From positions 10,505,278 through 10,569,277 of the forward strand of contig CAIIXF020000008.1 in the NCBI GenBank assembly GCA_903813345.2: 64,000 nucleotides of DNA. Reading direction: 5' to 3'. Below are positions 26,101-41,100 of the stretch, in pieces. The translations under genes and the position numbers were made by a program. The notes beneath the pieces are model-generated. The model saw nothing but the letters and a program-made list of their open reading frames with translations, was not told the DNA's origin and did not search any database. This DNA comes from Owenia fusiformis. Taxonomy: Eukaryota > Annelida > Polychaeta > Sabellida > Oweniidae. Position 1 is the first letter of the stretch. Each line of letters begins with the position of its first letter.

Positions 26101-29100
26101 TATTATTCAATGTATTATTACCATTATGGACATACTCACATCAATATCCCATATACACTGACTGTGATACAGGAAGGACCAGACCTTCCCAATCTTCTTG
26201 ACATCTGTAACATCCCACATATAGAGACTATGGTCACTGTATACACATGTCACTTTATTGCTCACATCATCGAATGCTATTGCAACAGTCTGTGGAAACT
26301 TAGCATTGTCAGGGTACTCCACTAAATGTCTCGGTTCCAACCCTTGTGAGACATCGACTCCGAGGTAATGTGGGCGTGGCATAGTAGCCACGAAGTGAAG
26401 ATTATATGAATCGAAAATCCTCACTATACCATCGGAACAACCTATGTATATAGCATCTTCTCCCACTGACATACAAAATGCTTGGGACGTCCTTAATTCA
26501 ACCCATTTATCAAGGAGCCTTTGTTCATTAAACTCACATAGTAATCCGCTTTGAGTTATCACATATAACACCTCACTGTTTTGCCCCTTCCCATATGCTC
26601 CATCCATGAAGCAGTTATTCCTTTGTTCCCCAAGGATACCATTTCTACCAACAAGTGGCAATGTTTCTCCTTTGATTTTAGATTTACTCGATTCAAGGTA
26701 CCAGAATCTGACATGACGGTTTCCAATTGTTGCGAATTGTTGTCCATTTTCACTAAAGGCAACACCCTTTACTTTAGAGGATACCTTGTTAGAGCAAACT
26801 TTACGGTTGACTTTCCATTCGAATACATTAACTCCCATGTCATGTTGGGTCCCAATGGAGACTATGTAGCGTAAGTTTGGGGAGAAGGCCTGGAAATGAA
26901 AACCATGCGTATGCAGGCAATATATTTTCAGAAAATCATGTTAATATTTTCTTTTGCATTAATAGAAATGTGTTAGAGAGAATGAAATGATAAATATTGA
27001 TGGGTGTAGTCCTTTTATTCAGAATTACAGGAAATGCTCCTTTAACTCTAAAATGTACAAATAGGCAGAATTCTTATACAATTAGGACATGAACTAAAAA
27101 TGAGTTTGTAAAATATGAAGCTAGTATGAATAAAATGACAAAGAGTGATTATCTCACCACACAGCTGATCCCGAACTTGTGTCCCATAAACTCCGCCAGC
27201 TGTGTTTTCTCCACGACGTCCCACACCCTGACACATGGCAAGTGACCATACTGGAATTGTCATAAAAATTATAATTACACACATTCATACTTAAAGAGAG
27301 AAGGTAGAATATTGAAAAATAAAATTACTGTAGACATTTACATATTTCTAATCATCTGTGAACTGATATTGTTGGTTCATTTTTCAAAATGTATAGATTT
27401 TGAAAGATATAAGCCACAAAGCATCACGCCTCTTACCTCTCCAGTGACGATATATTTGCCATCTGAGGAAAATGACAGACATGTCAGTGTTTTGCGACTT
27501 GTGTTGAATATGTGACTCTGTTTGTTCTTCTTGGGGTGAAATAGAACTATCACACACCTGAAAGTACATGGGAATATGGGATTAAGCAACATTATTAATA
27601 CTATTAATATGGGATTAATAATGAATGGATTCTTATATAGATGGCAGTATAATACTACTAACACAATCATATTATTATATACTCATATATAAAATTGAAA
27701 GGCAAAATACTACGCCTCTAGAAGAATACTATTTTGAGGTGAAACAGCTTTTATCAAAAATTCAACCAGACCATGATCTAATAAGGTATACTTCTATGAG
27801 TTTGTCTCAGCTGCTTTAACGCTATAGCCCCAAACATATCTATTTTCTACTCCCAAAACCCTCAAGGTGTTTGTGTCAAGATACCCGGACACATATTTCA
27901 AAATACGTATTTGTATGTCTCAATAACAATGATTATTTTTAGAGGCGTTTCATTCAATTCCATCATGCAATCTCTTTGGCATGAATATACACCAAGGAAT
28001 GCATTCTTTATAAACTATTGCATGTTTAAAGATCTTTGAAGCAAGGCCTCTAATTTAAATATTTTCAGTTTTTGTCTCATATCCTATTAACACCCATGTT
28101 TTCTATGTCTACCCTACACATTTGTTTCACTTAGCTTCTTAAAAGATAGCTTCATGTACATATTCTTTAGTTTACTGTACAGTGTAGGGATGGTCTAAGC
28201 TATTATGCATTTTGCAAGTGTCTTTACATTTCATAATTATAACTTTGATTCAAAATGCATCACAACTTATAATGCCCATCAATACCGACGACTATGTAAA
28301 AGGCAACAATAACATCCATACAACTGAACTCATGAATCATTCATCCAATTGGGAACACTTTTTATAAGGTTCATTATTCAAGATTACATTAATAAAACCA
28401 GACAGGCATACTTAGCCGCCACTGCCCTTCTTTCAGAAGAAAATACCAACAAGTCAAGACAGCAAAACAGCTCAAGTGCAGATACTGTTAAACCAGTGTA
28501 TTCCTTCAGTCATGTACCTTGATAGATCAAGATGGCAAGTGCATGGGAGACCTGGGAATTGGATTTGATTTGGTCACAATTGCAGTGAAACCTGTATATC
28601 TGAACACCTCTCTAAATGTGAACACTTTTTCTCAGTCCCAAATTAACTTTCTCTCACTGACTTACATGTTTAGAAAACCTTGAATTGTGAACACTAAATA
28701 ATATGAACAATTTTGGCCAGTCCCTCAGGTATTCTCATTAGACAGGTTTTACTGTACTTAATTCAGGTGATTCATTCCAATGCTTGGGCTGGGCCAAAGA
28801 CCCAAAACTTTAGAAATGTGGAGTGAAAAAAGGGAATCATCTAATGCATATACATGTATAGTATGCTCCTATAGGTATACCCAGAATGATATTTTGCGAG
28901 TGTGAATTGAGTAAAATGCTAATTCTGTAATTCTATAGCAGTCCTGGAATCTTACATAGAAGATATACCTCCACACATTGAACCAGTCACAGGCATTATC
29001 TAATAACCCTGACAAAAAAGTAACAGATGGGACGAAAGATACATACTATCTCTATAGACACATATAAAATTTTAATAGTACATTTTAATCAAAACTTCTT

Positions 29101-32100
29101 TTTCAACTTTTTTTAGTAAAGCCTATTGGCACTGACATAAACCTTTAAGATATTTGAGACAACTTTTCACCATCAACATCTGATGCTACATGTACATGGT
29201 GATGAACTTACAAGCATCTTCAATATTCCAATAATAGATATATTCATTAATTACATCAATGTTGTAGTGATCATCATTTAGTTATATCTACATTATAGCC
29301 AAGTATGTATCTACCTAGGCTAGGATATGCTAGTATAAACAATGTGAGGGTATAGATAGACATATGCTTAATCATTTCAGATGAGAATATTCCTAATCTT
29401 AGAAAAATTTAGAACCCTGGGCCTTTCATGTGCATCTGGGGTTCAAATGAATAAAAAAAAATTAGTTTCACTGCTCTGTCCACCTTCCCCTGGCCCTCTA
29501 GCAGACCCTTACACCTCTGGATCAACCATTCAGTTCTTTTCATGTAGTCTCTGGCTATCCCTCACATATCTATTCTATCCCTATAATAGTGACAATGGGG
29601 CCAAGTTATACTGGAGCTTGGTACAAGACTATTTTCCCTGAACTATTAAACTATGAGAATACTAACAAGTAAATTAAGATCTCCTTTGGGATAATAGAAA
29701 ATGTTGATCTTATGATATTTATAAATAAATGAGAGAGAAAAACAATTTTTGAAGCAAAACATATTCAATCAACTGAAACAGAAGTGAGTGAATGCTTCTT
29801 AGCGTGACATCCTATGCTGTGGATCTACCAGCAGGACAAGCCTAAAAATTCAATATCTACAAAACAAGCATTGCAAATACCGTTTTCTGAATGTATCCAA
29901 ATATGTAAACATTCATGTTAATTACACAAAATGTGCATTTAAAAACATAGGAACATTTTAAGCACTGTTATTGACAGCATGTTTCATCATGGGTGGCTAA
30001 AAGTGAGTTCTGGTCTGATAAATAGACCATATATTTCACCATGCACAACTGAAGAAATTCATAGCCCCCTTGGGTACCAGTCACAAATAAAGAATAAGAA
30101 GAACACTGTATATTATCAATTACATCACTGAAGCCCTTTTTAAACTTGCAAACTTAACGAATGCATACATGAACTTTGTATGAGTAAAATCTGGCAAAAA
30201 TTAAGATTTGCGTAATAATAACGAAGATGAAAGTCTGAAAATATAGTTTAACTCAGAGACGAGATTATGAGAAGTTCAGAGTGACACTGACATTGGGTAG
30301 AAGCATATGAAGCAGCCACTAATTGCAAATTGTAGACAAGAGCATGAAGATTTCAAGAACTAATATCTTCACAAACCGCTATATGTTATGTGTTTTGATA
30401 GATAGAGGATTTTTCTGAATATTAGTGTGAAGCTTTGTTGAAGTATCTAATGCATGTCAAATGTCGAGTGTTCGAGCATATGGACTTATTCATCAATCAT
30501 TACCACCTCCCATTTCTTTTTCTATTATAGAGAGGGAATTGGTGGGATATAGTATTTTGATACAAGGCTATAATACAAAATAACACCAGACTACTCATTG
30601 TATAACTATCTATTTTACCTTGCCAATTCACAAACCACAGTTGTGCATCATACCAAAACAAACCACATCCTACTCATGTGTGTTTTTATGGCATCATGGT
30701 CCCTGGATACATAGGTTTTCATCAATCCTCTCCTTGGTGAACAGTTGCTGGTGGAAGATGGCAAGTATTAAGATTTTACTTTTTGATTTCAATATCTTGA
30801 TTAGCATGTATTTGACTCAAAGCATGATGCCTGAAGGTACCACACCCAAATGGGGCTCCCAAATAGGTCCCTTACACCAACTTTTATATTTTTGATCTGG
30901 TGTCTATCTCTTGGCATAGGCAAATTCATATTTACTTTTCTATCAAGAAAAGTGTAACTTATTTGTCCATGTTTCTTACCTTTTGACACCCCAGAATCAC
31001 CACTACCATTTGGAAAACTCCTCTTATCATATGGATGGTTTCCCCATTAGGTGCCCATGATACCCTGGGCCATCATGCCATACTCCACAATTCAGAACAT
31101 AATACATCATACTTTCACATCACATCAATCTATGAGATGTATGTGTGGTAGTGGTACATCAAAACAGGTATTCTAATGGGCTAAACAGGTCCAGTTTTTA
31201 ATAGCTGGCCATTAAGATTGAATGTGATGTATTTTACTCAAGTACCACTAATGGTCAAGTTAAGTATGCACATAGATATTTACATATTAGGATCCCCTTT
31301 AGAAAATACAAGTAGAAATTTATCTTGATATTTTAACAGGCTTCACTCTGATTATGATATCCCATAATTCTGTTATTTCAATCTGTCTTGAATCATCATT
31401 ATATCTTCCATATAACAAAATATGTTATCTTTTTATGGACATGGACGAGTTTTACAGACATAGGGGAGCTGTACGAGCGCTGGTATATTTTGCAGCAGGT
31501 ACTGATAGGTGAACTGGATTGACTTTGATGATTTGAAGTGAGTAGTTGAGAGATGGTCACCTGAAGCCTCACAGGTACTGTTAGAATAACACACACTACT
31601 CTGGATCCACTTCAGTTAGTCATACTCCCCTCTTATCATTACAAATGATTTGCAATTTTAATACTGATGAGATCTTAACAATCTCAAATGTAGCTTCAAT
31701 GGGAGTTTCAATATGAAATGAATGTTAGTAACTCATTTGTATACAAGGCATTAACATACAAAATATCACCACCTGCCATTTGTTATGGACAAGGAACTCT
31801 GACCACCAAACACTAACCACCAAATGACAAATACAGTTCACAAACAAATTTAAGAGTATATATGTTGTTAAGCTCTTTTTCAGGGTATATAAACAATTGG
31901 ATCCTATCCAAACATAATGCAGGTTGGTGTTGCTCTAATTCCAACCTATGTTTATGCATGTACCTGACCAGAGGGACATACAGGGTGAGCCAAGTTATAA
32001 AGATCCAAAACAATAAGCTCTGAGCTTGTATATATTATATATACCGATGTGAGGTTCCATAAATTTTGGCACACCTCGTGACATTAATAAAATATTTATT

Positions 32101-35100
32101 ATGAAAGTCTCTGGAACTTGTAATGCATTATAAAATATTAATGTAAGGTTAGATTATTCGATGAATGAAACCAATATAATACAACTGTTACATATTAGAA
32201 TATTTTGCCTTTTAAAATCCAAGTCCAGCTCGGTATGATACAGTTGTGTTTATAAGATGAAACACAGGTGCTAGTGTTAAGTGAAGACTAAATATGTGTT
32301 AATCTGCACAACTGGAATCCTGAAAGTTCTATCTTTTCAAATATCATGATACGTTACAACTCTGCTCTGGGTATCTGTTGCTTTGGGGATCTAGGTATCT
32401 ATTCTCCAGATGAATGTATGGCTTATCAGTCTTACCCACAGTATTAAACAGACACAAAATCTCTCAAATTGAGGCAATCATCTCATTTATTTTACACCTT
32501 TTGAGTACAACTTTTATTCCAAAAAGGCATATGCATGTAAAATAAATCTGACTATTGGTATTCAAGTCATCGCCAAGACAGACTGAAGGACAAAGGCATA
32601 CTCTAAATTCCAAAACTTTATTTTTTGAGATGCTATATAAGCCATGATTTCTTTGGGCTGTTTATTAGACAGTATCAATATCTTCCCTTGAATATTATCA
32701 AGATCCACGATGGGATTAAATGATATCCATCAAGAATCATACACTAGTAGCCATTTGATTTCAGGGTGTTCCAGTTCCCATTGTTTACTAGCATGTTCTC
32801 CCATCAACACATTAGTGTAATCTACTTGTATAATATTGTAAGGTTCATTTACTTTACATAACACATATCTCTCTCTCTATACACAGCCCAGACAGGCTAT
32901 GTATCATCTTCAAACACCATATAGTGTTTTCCCCAGGTGATTTTATTCTCAAATGGATGCTAAGTTCTTGTTTTCATTTTGGTCAAGATATATCTATTTT
33001 TCCTTGTTTTTCTGATTTTAAAGTGCATGAAAATAAGAAGTGCAAGATTGTTTTCATAATGTCAAGCTGGTGCAATGGCACTTGAGCTTCAATGTCAGGG
33101 GATAACTGTTATCCCCCATATTGTGATAGTTTGGAAACGTTTACATTTCTTAAATGAATGATATCATATTCAAATCTTTTTAGCAGAATGTAAAAAGGAG
33201 GAATAATCAGCAAAAGAACTATTAACTTGATGGAATCATGGGATGGCTATAACCTCCTGTGCTATACCTGCCAGAATGTTTCATACCCAGATAACCAAGG
33301 TAGTTATAGTGCAAACACTATATAGATACCTGAATGGGATGAGCTGATGTTATTTATTTTATTGTTTGTTGTTTATTTGATGTGGAGTACATTCCAGCTT
33401 TCATTCAGTGATGCAAGATATTAAAGATATTTACAACTGAGTTAAGATGTTTTCTACTGATTCATATTTGGTTGATTCATAATTAGACATCAGCAATTGC
33501 TTTACCCATCGAGAAAAATGATGTTGTTTTATACATAAACAAGACAGTGAAAAACGTCACACTTTTTCATCTTGAAATTCAAAATAGCCAGCAGGTAATT
33601 TTATTTACCACTCATGCCCAAAACCTAATCAGATTTTGCCAAAAGAAACAGGTAAGCAGTTTTTCTGGAATTTGGATGACAAGATTTATGTGGCGGTCGA
33701 CTGCAAAGAGAGACACATGTATGCCCATCAGCATAAGACAAAAACAAAATAGCCTTTTGACAAGTCTGATAAACTATATCAAATTGATGTGATATAAAAA
33801 ATGAAATGTTTGGTTTGCTACTTCCAGCTTCAATGAAGTAAAGAAAGGTTCCAAGTCAATACCCTAAAATACCCATGAATCTACTCCCCCGCTACTGCAA
33901 CACGGGACAAAAACACACATTTATCATACCAACATTGTAAAGGAATTCACGTCAGTAATCAAGCAAATAATTCATTTACCATGTACGTAAATATAAACAA
34001 GTGATAAAGCTAAAAAGAATGTATCAACTTCAACACCAAGTAAAACTTATTTTCCTATTTACCAATAACTTTATTCATATAGATAATTATTAATGATATA
34101 GGCATACATAGAGGGTAAATCAACAAGTGATACCCTGAAACCAGAAAATCCAATTTGCCAATTAGCATAGATACGGACAAACACGGCACACTTTGATGTA
34201 CGGACTGGGGCTTTTTAACTGAATATTAATTTTATATCTACCATGATAAATGAACATTTATCATACTGTAAATTAAATAATAAATGCGGGACAACCTTTA
34301 TTAAAATGTTAGAGAGCTTGCATTAACATTGTGTTTGAGAAAAATGTACACTAAAATATATGAAGAAATGTATACACTATAAATGAATATACTTTTTTCA
34401 TTATATTAATAATTGTTTAGAATATTCCTACAAACATATTATATTGTATGACAAATTTAGTGTGTGTCATATTTCACAATCAATGTGCTTATAAGGTGCA
34501 TAAACAGGATGCATAAAAATAATTTAATTGTATCATAAAATTACATCATTCTATTAAAATCAACTCCAACAGCTCTGATTCAACCTATGAGAACCAATAA
34601 AAAACTAAATTCATAGTTCATACTGACTGTATCATAATTGATACTTGAGATTTATCCCAGACTTTGAGATTATTTTCAAAATATGAGAATCTTCTGAGAT
34701 CAAATTATCTCAACTAATCAAGGTTGATACCCTACATTATAAAATGTTTGAGGAGAATATGGAACTATAAGTCTCTCATTAGATCTGCTCCCATATTCAA
34801 TTTTATAGGAGGTCACCAAGGTAAAATGTGAGCACACCTTATCTTTTCAAACATAAGGTCCAATATGGACAAAAAGGTAGTTGGCTGAGTCTACAAATAG
34901 TCTTGCATCACATCTCTGTTCTGTGCTACCACTTGCAATATGTGTTATAGATAATGGGGAGTGAATATAGGGGCTTGGTGAAAGACTTATAACATACGCC
35001 CAGTTCATCAGAGAAAGTGTGTTAGAATTTTCTAATGCAACTTCATTTATATGTAACTCTAATTTTCCAGTAACTTGTTTTATGGTTGAAATTGCTGAAA

Positions 35101-38100
35101 CATTGAAAGAGCCAAAAACGTTCCAATTTCCTTCTTTACATGAACTCAGAACAGGTGAATAACAATATCTTATAATAACATAGCTGACCTTTTGCCACTT
35201 TTATGAGGGTTATTGACCATACAAGACAGACATAGTGCACTCATACACCCCATAAACTCAAGATATCCTGATAACAAATTGTTAATGTACAAACCTTACC
35301 AAAACAAAACAAACCCCCAAAACAAAAAAAAACATACACTAGATACAATTTTATACTTACAAAGCAAGAGGAGATGATTGAAAGCAATCAAGTAGAAAAA
35401 AAGAAAAGTAACTGGGACCATTCGGATACTCATGGCATCTTTCTGTTTCACCAGAAATGCTGAGAAGAAATGAGATGTCATGGTTTATCATGATGAACTG
35501 GGACCATTAATAGCCATCATATCATTAGGAAATCACCTGGAAATACCTAGGAAAGCAAGTGTATAAGGTATACTACTTACCAAGTTGATTGATGTGTATA
35601 TATTCACAGTCCATTGCTTTGTCTTTATCATATTTATAGACTGTTGGTACTTATCATATGAAAGGTAAATCTTTGGAAATTATGCAATTTATCAAGATAA
35701 GTTAATCTGTTGATATAATCCCTCTTTATGTTTGGGAAAAGTGATGAGATGATATGTGTGTTTAGGGTAAATAATAAACTGATAAACAAAGCTATGCATT
35801 TTTCATCTGAGCTTTAAAATAAGACCATTAGACACAGAATGTTCATATATGATTTATTCACATATTTTTCTTTGTTTGATTGTTTGTTGGTTAATACGAA
35901 CATAGAATAAAATACACTTTTGTTTGTTTCAGAATTACGAAGCCATGCAAACTCAAGGGCAAATCAGATTCTCTTTCAACTGTTGAAAATCAAAAGCAAC
36001 AAAAATGTTTTTAATATTTGTCAAAAGCTCTATTCACTTTCATTTTCTCAGCTTTTTATCAATCTCATTCCTGAAAAAAAAACTTTATTAATTCTAACGA
36101 ATTCCTTTAGTTTACATTGTAGAGAAACCAGCAAATCTTTTCAATTCTCTACCACCTACAGCAAGTTAATCTTTGCCCTTCATTTCACCTGGTATTGATT
36201 CTCTAAATACACTTTTTGGATAATTTATATACAGTATTCAATACACGTCTCTGATTGTTACAAAGTGTTACATTTTTGAATGGTGCTTACCTTTTCAAAT
36301 AAATTTTAATTTGTTTGAACTGTGATAATACGGGAAGAATAGACCCCAAGTATACTTTTAGTAGTCAACGTCTATTAAATAGCTTATAGTTTGATTATAA
36401 AGGTATTAGTTTGACTTCAACTTTTGTTTTACCTTATATACATGTATACTTTATATAAAAACATTTTCATAACAGAAAGTCAGTATTCTTTGCAAGAGTA
36501 TTTGACTCTGTCTATCATGAGTTTTCATTCTGAGTAGAAAAGCAAAAAGTTGATCAATTTTCTAATAAACATATTCTTGACAATTTGATAGAAATGTCAC
36601 ATGTGTGAAATATACTTCAAATGACAAAAAAACATGTTAACGGGTAGAACATACCTGAGAAATTACCATGGTAATATATATAACTTAATGGTGTTCCCAG
36701 TTCTACCTCATATAGGATTCTTGGCAAGATATGGTACAGGTAGATAAAGGGGTACTAGGAGAGTAAAACAAAATACAATTAACCACGGTTACTAAATTCT
36801 TCATTGAATGTCTATGTTTATGCCAGCTCTCTTGATATTGTCAGTAAAGATACTTCCAGTGAAAAGAAATACAGTATAACCTATACAAGTCCATACTGTT
36901 AAACCAGTATATTCCTTCAGTCATGTAATAACTTTATGGATCAAGATGGTAAAAGTCCCATTTGGTACCTTTAAAAAGTGTTCAATTTGGGAGGTTCTAC
37001 TTATAGAGGTTTCGCTGTTATCCACTTTCACAGTATATCTATGAATATGTATGTTTGACTTCATAATAAAGAAAACTGATCAGTAGTCTTCATACAGTAT
37101 ACATGTAAATATGGTAGAAAAAGTGTGTCTCAGAAATGTTTCTTTCATGATAGAGATGTGTTTGTTAGAGGTACTTGGGGAGACAGGTTTAAGGTCATTC
37201 TTACCTATATACTAATGCAACTTTACTTTGTCATATGTCAAAGCTCAGAGATAAAGAAACATCAAATGATTCAAGAATGAGCAATCTAGCAAAGGTACCC
37301 AATATAAGAACATTTGTCTCATATGACTCATATGAAATTGAGATAATGAACCTCTCTTTTAAGAAGCTAAAAATTAAACTATTATCATCAGTTTTGATGA
37401 GCTCAACTCAAACTCTACAGTGATCTCCCCCGCATTGAAGCAAGTGGGCATAGCACCCACCTGATATTTTAAAAACAGGCTTGCACCCACCTGAAAATCG
37501 ATTTGCATCCACTTGAAAATGAGAAAAATTATGAAAAAAATGGGCATAATTTGACCAATTTTGGTCTGAATTGTGAGAATGAGAATTGTGCACTCACTTG
37601 AGAAAAAATACTATGGATGATCACTGCTCTATGAACTAAGCACACATGGAATTGATAATATTAGGGAGACAAATATGATTGTAATACGCCTTATCACATG
37701 CTCTTGAAACATAAGAGATGGCTCCAGTTTTAAATGAAACCATTGCCAAAAATCAATGTGAAATTAATTATAATATGACACATACGTCTCCTCCAGGTAT
37801 GTCATGTTACTCAGATGCCCGAGGACTCTATATGAGTATATGTTGTACTAATTGCCATTTGACCTCAACCTTTAACCAGTTAATTGGCCTGGGGATAATC
37901 TGAATATCCTGAACCTCATATAGGATAATCTCTATGTTTTTCATACCTACTGAGGCTTTAGGTATATAATGTGCAGGAATATAGGGAGTGGGATGGATAT
38001 TTTCTGTATCTCCCAAACCTCCTAGTATATAACACTTCTGTAGTTTGTGTATCTATCCTTTTCATGATAAAGCAAAATCATTTTTTATGATAGCTGTCAA

Positions 38101-41100
38101 GTCAATCTGTGCTTGAAATGAGATCAAGGATTGGGTGGTATTTAACAACTTTACTGACCACCTTATAACTAATTGTTTAAAACTTTGGCCTATATCCATG
38201 GCAACAAAATCAACCCTTCCATTAGTTTGATTTTAGTTGCTTAAAAGAGAGCTTCATCTGTAGTTCTAGGTTCTGATACTCAAGGTGACATTACAACTAA
38301 TACTATTGCCATTGAACTTCAAACATCATCCCGAAAAAACTTTGAGACTATAGCAATACGTCACCGCTTGTGGAAGGAAGTATACTATGAATATCATGTG
38401 CTAGTATATATCTTATATATTCATATAAAATGAATATACAGATATTCTTATATGAATACTGGTCAGAGAATACAACTAAGGATGAGAGAATATTCCCCAA
38501 TCACAACACACACATGGGAATTTGGCAGTCCTCCATCAACAAGCCAACAGAAGCTAGGATGTTTCCAAATGACTTGACTCATTTTTTGTGTTTCTTGGCA
38601 TGACATATAGACCTCCCACCATTGATAATAACATACAGAAACTGCATACACAATGTTGGTTTCAAAAGAAAACTTTCTCCTGGTGGTTAGTTGGTAATGT
38701 CTATATTTATGTCATAGTGGGCATGTGGAGATTTTAAGTCAACCATAGAACACCTGAACATGTTCTACCTAGATTTAGATCTTCTCTATTTTGTTCTGAA
38801 AATCATCCATTCACTAAAGCTGTCAAATCAGGAAAGTATGTTCATATATGTCCCAAGGTTGACTCTACCTCATTTCTATTTACACATGAAATGTCACAAG
38901 TATCGTATAATATGTATAAAGAGATGTGATTACTAAATGTGATATCTGTATATAAGTTCAATGCATGATGATTGATTAGGCTTTGTAATTCAGATGCACA
39001 TTTAATATTTTTATATCCAATTCAGCTGTCACATCTGCATTCTTGTATCTTTGGAAATATATTTGCATGGATACAGCGACTGTTATTAGTCAGACTCTAC
39101 CTCTAGTATATGTGTTTTATTTTTGTGTTAAGTGCCAAGTATCTATAAAACACACATGATACAATAACCAAAGAATTGGTTATTGTTTGATTTTTGAATG
39201 TCTTCAAATGTTACCCCTTGTGCTTTTTGCAATATTTCTAGTATACCGAAATGCTTCAATATAATGGGCATTACTACAGTATATCTCCCTACCCTTGATG
39301 AAAAACTGAATAATTCAGACTTCCATAAATCCTTAGTACAGACCAAGTTCTTGTAAATCAATATTAAGATCCCAAAACATGCAATAATAGGTACTTAGCC
39401 CTACCTATTCTAAATATTGATTTTTTACTGAGAGACAAACTAAAATAAGCAGATACAGAATGATACAGTTTTTGCAACTTCATTTTTAGTCGACTAAATG
39501 TAAATCATCATTGAACTACACTTGTCACATAGTTCCATATTTTACTGCAATTCAGATTTAAAGTAGCTTTTCTGAATGCATATAAACAAACTAAAAAGAA
39601 TCAAATTGTAATCTCTTCTAATCCTAAGTTAGCCAAAACATTCTGCATACTGAATGGTCTTTAATCTGTCTAAGTCCCTACAGAGGAAAGTCAGCATGAC
39701 TTGACTAGAAGCGCAGTCGACACCTGATCTTAATTCTTTATATCAGGATTACAAAAGCCTTTATGAAGCAATAGATATCGTGAAAACAATTCTGGAAACA
39801 AACTTTAACTTCAAATACAAATTATTGACAATCGTCAACCAGCTAAAAAGAAAAATCTATTGAAAAGGGTGTTTATCAAGATTAGGTATTGATGAAAAAT
39901 ATTTAGAGACCTCCTTAATAAAAGGAATAAGAAGTCCCAAATATTAAATGTGAGGGATTTTTGAAATCAAGACAGACTCCCCTCCCCATTCTATAAATCC
40001 CGAAGTATGACAGTAGTCTTTATTTCCCATTCTTAGGTTAGATAAAAGATGGCCAAACATGTGATGCAATTAACACATACATGTGTGACTTATCTTATTG
40101 GTTGATTTAACATGTATTTGACATGTTCTTAAATTACAGACCTTGAAAAACAGCATGTAGCACCTGGGTGTTAATTCACACCATAATGTATTTTGATATA
40201 TCATCATCACCATCAGGTTTAGGAGGATTGGAGGCTGATACTTCAGTTTCAAAGTGTTCATCCTCCAGAGGTGTTTCACTTATTGAAGTGTTTGAATTGT
40301 GGAGGTGTTTAACTGTTCATTTTTAGGAAGTGTTTGACTTAAAGAGATGTTTGCCTATAGAGTGTTTGATCAAACTTACATCCATGTAAGAGGCCATTCA
40401 AAATACAAGACCATCAACTAACCTCCTACAGAAGTAACCACTTACAGAGGGTGTTAATCAATGCTAAGGTGTAGCACCTACTTCAAACTACAAACTTCTA
40501 TTTTAAACCGTATTTCATAAAAAAGAGCAACAAATCTTTTATGTATACACAGTACCTATTATAAATATTGAACCAAGTTTTTTAAACTTGACCTTTGTCG
40601 GGTGTTGTAAAAAATGTTTGATCTATTATGGTATGCGTTGATTGATTAAAATGTCATAAATCTTAACCAGGTAAAATACAAGTGAAATATCAATTCAAAG
40701 TAACAGTGAAGAAGGTAGCAATTACAATACTTGAGCTTACACTTGGACCTTAGCCTACAATGACTTAAAGGTTAATAGCTCAAAAATTAGGATTTTTGTT
40801 GCTGTCAAAGAATTTTCAAATCTATTTTTTAGATTGTTCCTTTTCTTGTCTTTTTATGATGCATGGCATAATACTTTTAACTAATTTATTTCCAATAGGA
40901 TGACATCTGTGAATAAATAAGCCTACAAACTGTAAAATGCTTTTTACATAGACAAATATATAATATGTCATAATTTTTTTATTGGCAAAGTATCCGAACA
41001 GGAAATATAGCCAATATGATCTTGAGATATTGCATAAATGATACAGTATCTACAAAACAGCTGCCAAAATAAGGCAAGCTAAACCAATTCAACCTTTAGA

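Noticed and set aside
31978-32085. Another mariner-type MITE (ACAGGGTGAGCCAAG start, GGCACACCTCGTGA end)
   Set aside because: The two ends do not match each other well enough to define an element.
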